Below, in pieces: positions 1 through 6,724 of a DNA stretch of 8,710 nt. The notes beneath the pieces were generated by a model. It saw nothing but the letters and a program-made list of their open reading frames with translations. It was not told the DNA's origin and did no database searches. The translations under genes were made by a program, and so were the position numbers. This DNA is from Pseudomonadota bacterium (GTDB lineage: Bacteria; Pseudomonadota; Alphaproteobacteria; Acetobacterales; Acetobacteraceae), in contig JAJZFF010000165.1 in NCBI GenBank assembly GCA_021805485.1, positions 1-8,710 on the forward strand, in the 5' to 3' direction. The stretch's first letter is position 1, and every line of letters begins with the position of its first letter.

Positions 1-3
1 ATC

Positions 4-804
4 ATGATCCGCGCCGCCCTGCTCGCCGCCCTGGCGCTGCAGGCCGAATGGGGCGCGGACGAGGCGCTGCTGGAAACGCCGCCCGACCGCGCGGCGGCAT
101 CGCGCCCGGCCTCGCCCGCTCCGGCCGCCCCGTCCGCGCCGGGCACCGTCGTGCGGCTTCCCACCGCCCCGTCCGCGCCCGGCGCCGCCTCGTTCGCCGA
201 GTTGCGCGCCGCCCTCGAGGCTTTCGACCAGTGCGCGCTCAAGCGGACGGCGACGCAGCTCGTCTTCGCGGACGGCGCCGAGGATGCGCGGATCATGATC
301 ATCGGCGAGGCGCCGGGCGGCGAGGAAGACCGCATCGGCCGGCCCTTCGTCGGCCCCGCCGGCCAGTTGCTCGACAAGATGCTCGGCAGCATCGGCCTCG
401 ACCGCGGCACCGTGCGCATCGTCAACGTCGTGCCCTGGCGGCCGCCGGGGAACCGCACGCCGTCGGATACCGAAATCGCGCAATGCCTGCCGTTTCTGCA
501 CCGCCACATCGCCCTGGTGCGGCCGGAACGGCTGGTGCTGCTCGGCGCCGTCGCGGTGCGCGCGCTGATCGGCGGCAAGGACGGCATCACCCGGCTGCGC
601 GGCAAGTGGCGGGAGGTGACGATCGAGGGGCTCGACCAGACGCTGCGCGCCCTGCCGACCTACCATCCCGCCTACCTGCTGCGGCAGCCCGCCGCGAAGC
701 GCCTCGCCTGGGCGGACCTTCTGGAATTGCGGCGCGAATGTGTCGAATCCCGCATCCTGCGCGATGCTGACATGCGAAATTCACAAGACATCACGAAAAG
801 TTGA
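4..804 (+). CDS. Uracil-DNA glycosylase, family 4-like
   Basis: Predicted base-excision repair enzyme that removes uracil from DNA in the cytoplasm. Visible motifs: the glycosylase motif GEAPGGEED at residues 101-109 followed by GRPFVG (112-117), the segment PWRPPGNR (144-151), and HPAYLLR (221-227), the usual C-terminal active-site motif. Residues about 26-63 are a Pro/Ala-rich, probably disordered linker between a short N-terminal helix and the catalytic domain. Family 4 enzymes normally hold a 4Fe-4S cluster with four cysteines. Here only the second (C77) and fourth (C161) positions are Cys, while the first is F74 and the third W145, so a normal cluster is doubtful. It lacks the KRRIH insertion of UdgX. 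The start at 4 is the first available ATG, but the frame is open to base 1, so the true start may lie just outside. The family call is firm; cluster status is inference. Confidence 0.9.
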   Translation: MIRAALLAALALQAEWGADEALLETPPDRAAASRPASPAPAAPSAPGTVVRLPTAPSAPGAASFAELRAALEAFDQCALKRTATQLVFADGAEDARIMIIGEAPGGEEDRIGRPFVGPAGQLLDKMLGSIGLDRGTVRIVNVVPWRPPGNRTPSDTEIAQCLPFLHRHIALVRPERLVLLGAVAVRALIGGKDGITRLRGKWREVTIEGLDQTLRALPTYHPAYLLRQPAAKRLAWADLLELRRECVESRILRDADMRNSQDITKS

Positions 805-815
805 AAATTATTCGG

Positions 816-842
816 CCGCAAGTCCTGCGGTTTTCCTTGTTT
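816..842 (+). terminator. Possible intrinsic terminator after the glycosylase gene
   Basis: A perfect 5-bp inverted repeat, CCGCA (816-820) and TGCGG (826-830) with a 5-base loop, begins 11 bases after the stop codon and runs directly into TTTTCCTTGTTTT. Allowing one G-U pair gives a 6-bp stem. The arrangement is that of a rho-independent terminator for the glycosylase transcript, but the stem is short and the T-tract is interrupted. Confidence 0.4.
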
Positions 843-860
843 TGTATATTTTTTTAGAAT
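831..860 (+). promoter_or_regulatory. Possible promoter for the lytic transglycosylase
   Basis: TAGAAT at 855-860 matches the sigma-70 -10 consensus at five of six bases and sits in the only clearly AT-rich stretch of the window. The best -35 at suitable spacing, TTTTCC at 831-836 with an 18-base spacer, is poor. A transcript from here would give a leader of about 50 bases before the ATG at 916. This is a weak call based on pattern and position only. Confidence 0.22.
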
Positions 861-915
861 TTTGCCCTCTTGGAGAGCTTGCCCAGCCGGGAATTTGGCG
901 TGTAGCCGAACGGTC

Positions 916-2742
916 ATGCGAGGGGCCGTTAAAAAGCTCTCCCGCCTAAGCGTCGCCCGGGCGTGCATCGTCACGGCGGCGTTGTCCGTCGGTATGCCCG
1001 CGATCGCACATGCGGCGCCGGCCGGACTCAGGGGGCCTTCGACCGACAAGCAGGGCGCTGCATCGCGCCCGGAATCCGTAGCGTATGCGATCCCGCGCTC
1101 GACGCCGGCGAACGGCGCCGAGGTGGTGCTCGCCCGCCCGCTCGCGCCGAGCGACGTGACGCTGTATCGCCGGATCTTCGCCGATCAGGCCGCGGGGCGC
1201 GTGGCCGAGGCGGCGGCGCTGATCCACCGGCTCGACAACGACATGCTGATGGGCCAGGTGCAGGCGCAGCTCTATCTCGGCCCCTATCACCATTCGACGC
1301 CGCATGAACTCGAGGCCTGGCTCAAGGCCTATGGCGGCCAGCCCGGCACGAACCGCATCCGCGCGCTGCTGGCCAAGCGGTTGCCGCGCGGGGGCCACAT
1401 GCCGCCCGCAACGGTCGACTACCTGCCGGAGCCCGAAATCGTCCCCACCGGCGCGGCGACGCCGCCGGCCGGAGGAGTCCGGGTGCCGATGCGCCTTGCC
1501 GGATATGTGCAGCGCCTGAGCGGCAGCGGCGAGAGCGGCCGCGCCATCGGCCTGATCCGGAACGACAATCATATCTCCTTCGCCCAAGGCGCGGCGCTGC
1601 GCGCGATCGTCGCCCGTCAGGTCTTCGACCGCGGCGATTACGAACAGGCCCTTTCGATCGCCGCCGCCGCGGCCAAGGAAGGCGGCAACCGGGTGTGGGA
1701 CCCGGATTTCGTCGCCGGCCTCGCCGCCTGGCGGCTGGGCCGGATGTCCGAGGCGCTGCCCTTCTTCGAGCACGCCGCCGAATCGCCCGATTGCGGGCCC
1801 GACCGGCACGCCGCCGGCGCCTTCTGGGCCGCGCGCGCGGCACTCCGCCTTGGGCAGGCGGACGCCTATCTCGCCTGGCTCGGCAAGGCGGCGAACAATT
1901 CGGGCACGTTCTACGGCATGCTCGCCGGACGGCTGCTCGGCCGGGATCTCGGCGGCAGCAGCCTTGCCGCCAGCCTGTCCGAAGCCGATGTCGAGGCGGT
2001 CGCGGCGCAGCCGGAAGGCGCCCTCGCCTTCGCGCTGCTGCAGGTCGGCCGCGACAGCGATGCGGCGCTCGCCCTGCGCAGCCTGTGGCCGCAGATCAAG
2101 TCCGATCCCAATCTCGGCCGCGCGGCACTGCGCGTCGCCGCGCGCGCCGGGCTGATCGATGTCGCGGTGGCGCTCACCCGCGTCCTGCCGGGCAACGAAA
2201 TTGCCGGGGTGAAGCTGCCCCTGCCCGCCCTGCACCCGGCCGGCGGATTCAGCGTCGATCCCGCGCTGGTCTACGCGCTCGCCCGCACCGAATCCGGCTT
2301 CAACCCGCGCGCCGTTTCCGTGGTCGGCGCGCGCGGGTTGATGCAGCTGATGCCGGCGACCGCGCTCGCGATGGCGCACCGCTACGGCATCGCCGACCGG
2401 CTGGACGATCCGGCGGCCAACCTCGCGCTCGGCCAGTCCTATCTGCGCTACCTGGCGGCCCAGCCCGACGTGAAGCGCAACCTGCTCGACATTCTGGCCA
2501 GCTACAATGCCGGCCCGGTCGCCGCGTCGAAATGGGTCGACACGATCAAGGACGGCGGCGATCCGCTGATCTTCATCGAATCGATCCCGAACGCGGCCAC
2601 CCGCCGCTTCGTCCAGCAGGTGCTGGCCGACAGCTGGATCTATGCCGAGCAGATCGGCGACGTGCCGGCGAGCCTCACCGCCTTGGCCGAAGGACACGCG
2701 CCGCAGCTGCAGGATTACGGCACCGCGGTCGCCGACCGCTGA
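916..2742 (+). CDS. Exported soluble lytic murein transglycosylase (SLT domain)
   Basis: Cuts the MurNAc-GlcNAc bond of peptidoglycan in the periplasm, forming 1,6-anhydro ends. The start at 916 gives 608 residues and a clean signal peptide: basic MRGAVKKLSR, a hydrophobic core, and a likely cut after AHA at residue 33. A TTG at 862 in the same frame would add 18 residues in front of this signal and is less likely. No clear Shine-Dalgarno precedes either start. Residues about 40-430 form an Ala-rich helical region like the superhelical ring of Slt70 enzymes, with AGAFWAARAALRLG and TFYGMLAGRLLG as typical pieces. The C-terminal GH23 domain has ARTESGF with catalytic E459, GLMQLMPATA from 474, and SYNAGP (529-534). 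All key motifs are intact. It follows the glycosylase gene but is separated from it by 111 bases with terminator- and promoter-like signals, so it may be expressed independently. Confidence 0.92.
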   Translation: MRGAVKKLSRLSVARACIVTAALSVGMPAIAHAAPAGLRGPSTDKQGAASRPESVAYAIPRSTPANGAEVVLARPLAPSDVTLYRRIFADQAAGRVAEAAALIHRLDNDMLMGQVQAQLYLGPYHHSTPHELEAWLKAYGGQPGTNRIRALLAKRLPRGGHMPPATVDYLPEPEIVPTGAATPPAGGVRVPMRLAGYVQRLSGSGESGRAIGLIRNDNHISFAQGAALRAIVARQVFDRGDYEQALSIAAAAAKEGGNRVWDPDFVAGLAAWRLGRMSEALPFFEHAAESPDCGPDRHAAGAFWAARAALRLGQADAYLAWLGKAANNSGTFYGMLAGRLLGRDLGGSSLAASLSEADVEAVAAQPEGALAFALLQVGRDSDAALALRSLWPQIKSDPNLGRAALRVAARAGLIDVAVALTRVLPGNEIAGVKLPLPALHPAGGFSVDPALVYALARTESGFNPRAVSVVGARGLMQLMPATALAMAHRYGIADRLDDPAANLALGQSYLRYLAAQPDVKRNLLDILASYNAGPVAASKWVDTIKDGGDPLIFIESIPNAATRRFVQQVLADSWIYAEQIGDVPASLTALAEGHAPQLQDYGTAVADR

Positions 2743-2802
2743 ACCGCGCCGGCGGGCGGCGCCCGTAAGGTTTCGTTAAGCTCATCTCTTTAAGCTGCGG
2801 GC

Positions 2803-4479
2803 ATGGATCAGAATGTGCTCGCGTCCTCCGCCTCGCCCGAACAGCTTTTCGCCGGAGGGCTCGCGGCCCATGGGAGCGGCAATTACGCCGAAGCGGCGGC
2901 ATGCTTCACCGGCGTGCTCGAGGTCCTGCCCGGCTTTCCCGCGGCGCTCGCCAACCGGGCGCTGGCGCTCTGGTCGCTCGGCGCGCTCGATGCCGCGGAA
3001 CGCGACGCCTCTGCCGCCTGCGCCGCCATGCCGAACCTGGCGGAGGGATGGATGGTCGCCGGCGCGGTGCGGATCGACCGCGGCGATGCGGCGGGCGCGG
3101 TCACAGCCTATGCCGAGGCGGTAAGGCTGCGGCCGGGCTTCGCGCCGGCGCAGGCCGGACTGGCCGCGGCCCATCTGGCGGCCGGCGCCAACGCCGAGGC
3201 GGCGCGCTGCGCGGCCCTGGCCCTGGCGCTGGATCCGGGCTGCGACCACGCACGGTTCACCCTTGGCTCAGCACTCTCGGCGCTCGGCAAGCCGGGCCCC
3301 GCCATCGACCTCTTCAATCTGGTGCTCGCCGCGCAGCCCGGCCATGCGGGGGCCTTGCTCAACCGCGGCAACGCGCTGATCGGGCTCGACCGGATCGATG
3401 AGGGCGAGGCCGACCTGCGCGCGGCACTCGAGATCAATCCCGACCTGCGGGAGGCGCTGGCCAGCCTGGCCGTGCTGCGCACCATCCGTGGCGATACGGC
3501 GGAAGCCATCGCATTGTGCGACCGGGCCATCGCGCTCGATCCCGATTTCGCCGTGGCGCAATGGAACCGCGGCGTCGCCGCCCTGCTGTCCGGCGATTTC
3601 GCGACCGGGTTCGAGGCGTATGAATGGCGCAAGCGTCATCCGATCTATGGCCCGCATTTCGACCGTCTGCCGGCACCCGTCTGGCGCGGCGAATCGCTGG
3701 CCGGCCGCCACCTGCTCGTCCGCGCGGAACAGGGTCTGGGCGATACGATCATGTTCGCGCGCTTCCTGCCCGCGCTGGCCGCGCAGGCGCGCCGCGTCAC
3801 CCTCGCCTGCCATGCGCCACTGTTCCCGCTGTTCGCGCATCTCGGCATCGGCCTTTGCCGGCTCGATGATCCGGCGCCCGCCGATGTCGACTGCGCGATC
3901 GACCAGATGAGCCTGCCTCATGTCCTTCGCCTCACGCCGTCCGCGATCCCGGCGTCCGGCGGCTATCTCGCGGCGCCGGACGCCGAGATCGCGCGCTTCG
4001 CCGATCTCGCGCCGCGCCGTGGCGAACGGGTCTTCGGACTGGTCTGGGCCGGCAATCCCGGCCACAACAACGACCGGCGACGCTCGTTGCCGCCCGGCGC
4101 ACTCTCCAGCCTGTTCGATCTCCCCGGAGTGCGCTTCGTCGCGCTGCAGCTTGGCGCGCGATGCGCGGACTACGAGATCGACAGCCTGGCATCCCGGATC
4201 ACCGACTTCGGCGCCACCGCCGGCATCCTTCACCATCTCGACGGCCTCGTGACCGTCGACACGTCGATCGCCCATCTGGCCGGCGCGATGGGCAAGCCGT
4301 GTCACGTTCTGCTTTCGGCTTCGTGCGACTGGCGCTGGCTGCTCGGCCGGACCGATACGCCATGGTACGACTCGATCACCCTTCATCGCCAGGAGCATCT
4401 CGGCGACTGGTCCGGGCCGGTTCGTTCGGTATTCGCCGCGTTGAGCCGCATGGGAGAGGCGCCGCTCGCCACCGGCTGA
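2803..4479 (+). CDS. TPR-repeat protein with heptosyltransferase-like glycosyltransferase domain
   Basis: 558 residues in two parts. Residues 12-283 are eight consecutive TPR units of exactly 34 residues each, with typical positions such as NRG.AL and ALEINPD or AIALDPDF at the unit ends. Residues about 295-550 resemble GT-B/GT9-type domains found in TPR glycosyltransferases: AEQGLGDTIMFARFLP (E309, D314), LVWAGNPGHNNDRRRSLP (W415-P419 and after), VDTSIAHLAGAMGKP (D486, H491) and DWRWLLGRTDTPWYDS. The family link to sugar transfer is established, and the aspartate corresponds to the nucleotide-sugar region of heptosyltransferases. The acceptor here is unknown; protein or envelope glycosylation is inference. 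No signal peptide or membrane segment is seen, so it is probably cytoplasmic. It starts 60 bases after the transglycosylase, with only a weak hairpin (arms 2746-2750 and 2758-2762) and no strong ribosome binding site between, so co-transcription is possible. Confidence 0.85.
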   Translation: MDQNVLASSASPEQLFAGGLAAHGSGNYAEAAACFTGVLEVLPGFPAALANRALALWSLGALDAAERDASAACAAMPNLAEGWMVAGAVRIDRGDAAGAVTAYAEAVRLRPGFAPAQAGLAAAHLAAGANAEAARCAALALALDPGCDHARFTLGSALSALGKPGPAIDLFNLVLAAQPGHAGALLNRGNALIGLDRIDEGEADLRAALEINPDLREALASLAVLRTIRGDTAEAIALCDRAIALDPDFAVAQWNRGVAALLSGDFATGFEAYEWRKRHPIYGPHFDRLPAPVWRGESLAGRHLLVRAEQGLGDTIMFARFLPALAAQARRVTLACHAPLFPLFAHLGIGLCRLDDPAPADVDCAIDQMSLPHVLRLTPSAIPASGGYLAAPDAEIARFADLAPRRGERVFGLVWAGNPGHNNDRRRSLPPGALSSLFDLPGVRFVALQLGARCADYEIDSLASRITDFGATAGILHHLDGLVTVDTSIAHLAGAMGKPCHVLLSASCDWRWLLGRTDTPWYDSITLHRQEHLGDWSGPVRSVFAALSRMGEAPLATG

Positions 4480-4498
4480 CAACCTCCGCGGCAGCCGG
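4472..4498. repeat. Inverted repeat between the convergent genes
   Basis: CCGGCTG (4472-4478) and CAGCCGG (4492-4498) are perfect 7-base inverted arms around a 13-base loop. The left arm overlaps the stop of the TPR glycosyltransferase gene. It lies where the + and - strand gene groups converge and could help end transcription, but no T-run follows on either strand, and GC-rich DNA makes such repeats by chance. Confidence 0.25.
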
Positions 4499-4533
4499 CG
4501 ACCGCGCCCGAGCCAGTCTCCTCCCCTTTCGGG

Positions 4534-5589
4534 TCAGCCCCCGGCCTCGTCCCGCGCCGCCGCCACGAGCGCGGCGGGATCGACCGGCGCGCCGCCGCGC
4601 TGCGCCGACAGATAGGCCGCCTCGACCAGCGCGAGGGTGCGGAGATTGTCCGCCCCCGAGGTTTCCGGTTCGCGCCCGCCGCGCAGGCACGCGATGAAAT
4701 GCTCCTGGATGTCGAACACGCTGTGCTGAATGCCGTGCCAGGGCGCCGGTCCCCAGCGCGCCTCGTCGGGGGCGACGGTCTCGCGCCGCGTCGCGCCATC
4801 GGCGTGCACGACGAGTTCGTAATCGGCGCCGAGCCGCAGCGTGCCGCGCGCCCCGTCGATCTCGATCAGGCTCTGCGGAAACAGCTCGCGTTCCTGCGCG
4901 CTGGCGTAGCTGCAATCGACGACCGTCGTCACCCCCGCCGCGTGGCCGAGCATCATCGTCGCCACGTCCTCGCCGGCGATGCGGGGATTCACCCGCTGGG
5001 TCCGCGCCGCCAGGGTCGTCACCTCGCCAAACAGAAACCGCGCGACATCGAGCAGGTGTATGCCGAGATCCTGGATGATGAAGCGCGATCCCTCGGCCAG
5101 ATAGGGCTGTCCGGCATACACGTCATAGGCCGAGCGGAAGGCGATGCGCGCCCAGAACGGCTGGCCGATCTCGCCTTCATCGAGCACGCGGCGCACCGCG
5201 CGGATCGGCGCCTGCCAGCGGAAATTCTCGTGCACCATCAGCTTCACGCCCGCCCGCCGGCAGGTCTCGACCAGCTCCGCCGCCTCGGGGAGCGTTTCGG
5301 TGAACGGCTTCTGGCAGATCACCGGCACGCCGGCGCGCGCCGCCAGCGTCACCAGCGGCACGTGGGAGGCCACGGTGGTCGCGATGTCGACGAAGTCGGG
5401 CCGCTCGCGGGCGAGCATCTCCGCCGCGTCGTCATAGGTGCGGGCGATGCCGAAGCGCGCCGCGGTTGCCGCAAGCCGCGCCGCATCCCGGTCGCACAGG
5501 GCGACGATGCCGGCATCGCCGGCCTCCGCCCAGGCCCGAAGCTGGTTCTGCGCGAAGAAGCCGCAGCCGATCAGCGCCCCGTTGAGCAT
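4534..5589 (-). CDS. Gfo/Idh/MocA-family NAD(P)-dependent oxidoreductase
   Basis: Cytoplasmic dehydrogenase of the family that oxidises sugars, inositols and their derivatives; 351 residues, a normal length. The N-terminal Rossmann fold shows LIGCGFFAQNQL (glycines 8 and 10). The family EKP motif appears as CQKPF, keeping the conserved lysine K94 but with Gln for Glu. HENFRWQ (120-126) follows, then DLGIHLLD with D174, H178 and D181, the conserved region that supplies the catalytic His. The C-terminal alpha/beta domain is complete to GGGREP-like and DNLRTL segments. The ATG at 5589 is the natural start because the nucleotide-binding motif begins a few residues later; its ribosome binding site is weak (GGAACGGGG). 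It is the last gene of the sugar ABC operon, 84 bases after the binding-protein gene, and likely acts on the imported compound or a product of it. The exact substrate is unknown. Confidence 0.9.
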   Translation of the reverse strand: MLNGALIGCGFFAQNQLRAWAEAGDAGIVALCDRDAARLAATAARFGIARTYDDAAEMLARERPDFVDIATTVASHVPLVTLAARAGVPVICQKPFTETLPEAAELVETCRRAGVKLMVHENFRWQAPIRAVRRVLDEGEIGQPFWARIAFRSAYDVYAGQPYLAEGSRFIIQDLGIHLLDVARFLFGEVTTLAARTQRVNPRIAGEDVATMMLGHAAGVTTVVDCSYASAQERELFPQSLIEIDGARGTLRLGADYELVVHADGATRRETVAPDEARWGPAPWHGIQHSVFDIQEHFIACLRGGREPETSGADNLRTLALVEAAYLSAQRGGAPVDPAALVAAARDEAGG

Positions 5590-5627
5590 TCGCCGCCCCG
5601 TTCCGTCGGTGTTCAGATCGATTTTTG

Positions 5628-5653
5628 CCGGCGGCCCCGCGAAGGGCCGCCGG
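5628..5653 (-). other. Strong GC stem-loop between binding-protein and oxidoreductase genes
   Basis: A perfect 10-bp stem, arms at 5628-5637 and 5644-5653, with a 6-base loop (TTCGCG in the transcript). It lies about 20 bases after the stop of the substrate-binding-protein gene. In the transcript it is followed by CAAAAAT rather than a U-run, so it is not a standard intrinsic terminator. In transporter operons such hairpins often protect the 3' end of the binding-protein mRNA or weaken read-through to the next gene; that role here is inference. Confidence 0.6.
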
Positions 5654-5673
5654 GTGGTTGCCGAGCCGCCAGC

Positions 5674-6660
5674 TCAGGATTTCGATTTCATCGCCCAGTT
5701 GGTGTAGTCGCCGACATTCGCCTTGGTGATCAGCGTGCAGTTCAGCTCCTGCTTCTCAGGCTTGCCGGTCTTGCCGGTGCGGATGTATTTGTCCGCCTCG
5801 ATCACCGCCTCGCGCGAGAAGGTCGCGATCGGCTGCAGCACGTCGGCCTTGATCTGGCCCTTGCGAATCGAATTGATCACGTCCGGACTGCCATCGAAGC
5901 CGGTGACGATCACGTTCGGCTTGTGGGCCGCGAGCAGCGCCGCTTCAGCACCCATCGCCATCGTGTCGTTGTCGGCGATCAGGCCCTTGATGTGCGGATG
6001 CGCCTCGAGCAGCGTCTGCGTCACCTGGAAGCCCTTCGACTGCGACCAGTCGGCGGTCTGCACGGCGACCATCTTCATGCCGGAGAAATGCTTGAGCACG
6101 CTGGCGACACCCTGCGAGCGGACCTTGGCGTTGGTGTCCGACGGCAGGCCGGTCAGCTCGACATAGGTGCCCTTGTAGCCCATCAGCTTCGCGAACTCCG
6201 TCCCCTCCAGCTGCGCGCCCTGGAAGTTGTTGGAGACGATCTGCGCCTTGGCGATGCCCTTGGCGTTGATCTCGCGGTCGATCAGGAAGACCGGAACGCC
6301 CGCCTTGGTCGCGAGCTTCACCGCCGAGATCGACGAATCCGCGCCCGCATTGTCGAGAATGATCGCGGCGACGTGGCGCGCGATCGCGGTCTTGATCAGG
6401 TTGAGCTGGGTATAGGCATTGCCGTTATGGCTCGCGACCATCGTGCCGTAGCCGAGCTTCGTCGCTTCCTCGGCGGCGAATTTTTCCTCCGCCACGAAGA
6501 ACGGATTGCTGAGCGAGGGGACGAAGATGGCGATCGTCTTGCCGTTGCTGCCCTTCTGCGAATGGATCGCCGGCTGGGTGGCGGCATGGGCCGGCAGCGC
6601 CGCCGATGCGGCGAGCACGGCGCCGAGGCAGGCCGAGCCGAGCAGTGTCTTGAGTTTCAT
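5674..6660 (-). CDS. RbsB-like sugar ABC transporter substrate-binding protein
   Basis: Periplasmic binding protein that captures a sugar or polyol and delivers it to the permease; 328 residues. The signal peptide MKLKTLLGSACLGAVLAASAAL ends at LPAHA, with a likely cut after residue 26. The mature part aligns by eye with ribose-binding protein: TIAIFVPSLSNPFF (42-55), LIDRE with D128 and R129, SDTNAKVRSQG with R181, ADWSQSKGF (203-211), ADNDTMAMGA with N231, GFDGSPD with D256, and VLQP with Q276. These match most of the sugar-contacting positions known in RbsB, so a small sugar or polyol ligand is likely, but ribose itself is not shown. The ATG at 6660 is chosen because of the signal peptide and a strong GGAGGA 7 bases upstream; the frame is open further upstream, but that stretch is the antisense-free shadow of the permease gene. 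Stem-loops lie on both sides of the gene. Confidence 0.93.
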   Translation of the reverse strand: MKLKTLLGSACLGAVLAASAALPAHAATQPAIHSQKGSNGKTIAIFVPSLSNPFFVAEEKFAAEEATKLGYGTMVASHNGNAYTQLNLIKTAIARHVAAIILDNAGADSSISAVKLATKAGVPVFLIDREINAKGIAKAQIVSNNFQGAQLEGTEFAKLMGYKGTYVELTGLPSDTNAKVRSQGVASVLKHFSGMKMVAVQTADWSQSKGFQVTQTLLEAHPHIKGLIADNDTMAMGAEAALLAAHKPNVIVTGFDGSPDVINSIRKGQIKADVLQPIATFSREAVIEADKYIRTGKTGKPEKQELNCTLITKANVGDYTNWAMKSKS

Positions 6661-6667
6661 GGTCAGT

Positions 6668-6673
6668 TCCTCC
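6668..6673 (-). promoter_or_regulatory. Strong ribosome binding site of the substrate-binding protein
   Basis: GGAGGA in the transcript, 7 bases before the ATG at 6660. It is among the best Shine-Dalgarno matches in the window, it fixes the start codon, and it agrees with the high protein level usually needed for a periplasmic binding protein. Confidence 0.8.
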
Positions 6674-6707
6674 GCTTGCTGTTGAACGTGTTGGTTATTT
6701 GCAACTT

Positions 6708-6724
6708 CCTGAACGCTGTTCAGG
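6708..6724 (-). other. Stem-loop overlapping the permease stop codon
   Basis: CCTGAAC and GTTCAGG form a perfect 7-bp stem with a 3-base loop (AGC in the transcript). The permease stop TGA lies inside the first arm. Downstream sequence is AAGTTGCAAATAACC, with no U-tract, so termination is unlikely. It lies 47 bases before the binding-protein start and may be an mRNA cleavage or stability element that separates expression of the two genes (inference). Confidence 0.5.

Noticed and set aside
304..360. Glycosylase as a UdgX-type DNA-crosslinking enzyme
   Set aside because: The KRRIH insertion that defines UdgX is absent, and the residues read as an ordinary family 4-like motif set.
946..2697. 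A 583-codon - strand frame opposite the transglycosylase, with similar long frames at 3268-4482 (-) and 6699-7868 (+)
   Set aside because: Same GC-driven shadow effect; no start signals, domains or sensible composition, and the sense-strand genes are convincing.
2776..2793. Two TTAA half-sites upstream of the TPR glycosyltransferase, resembling a CtrA site
   Set aside because: The half-sites are 10 bases apart instead of the expected 7, and the flanking bases do not fit the full site.
5621..5653. Stem at 5628-5653 as an intrinsic terminator
   Set aside because: The T-run lies on the wrong side: the - strand transcript has A residues after the stem, and no + strand gene ends here.
6613..6660. 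Possible lipoprotein signal at Cys 11 of the binding protein
   Set aside because: The residues before the Cys (G-S-A) do not fit a lipobox and the hydrophobic core lies after it; a standard signal-peptidase I site follows at residue 26.
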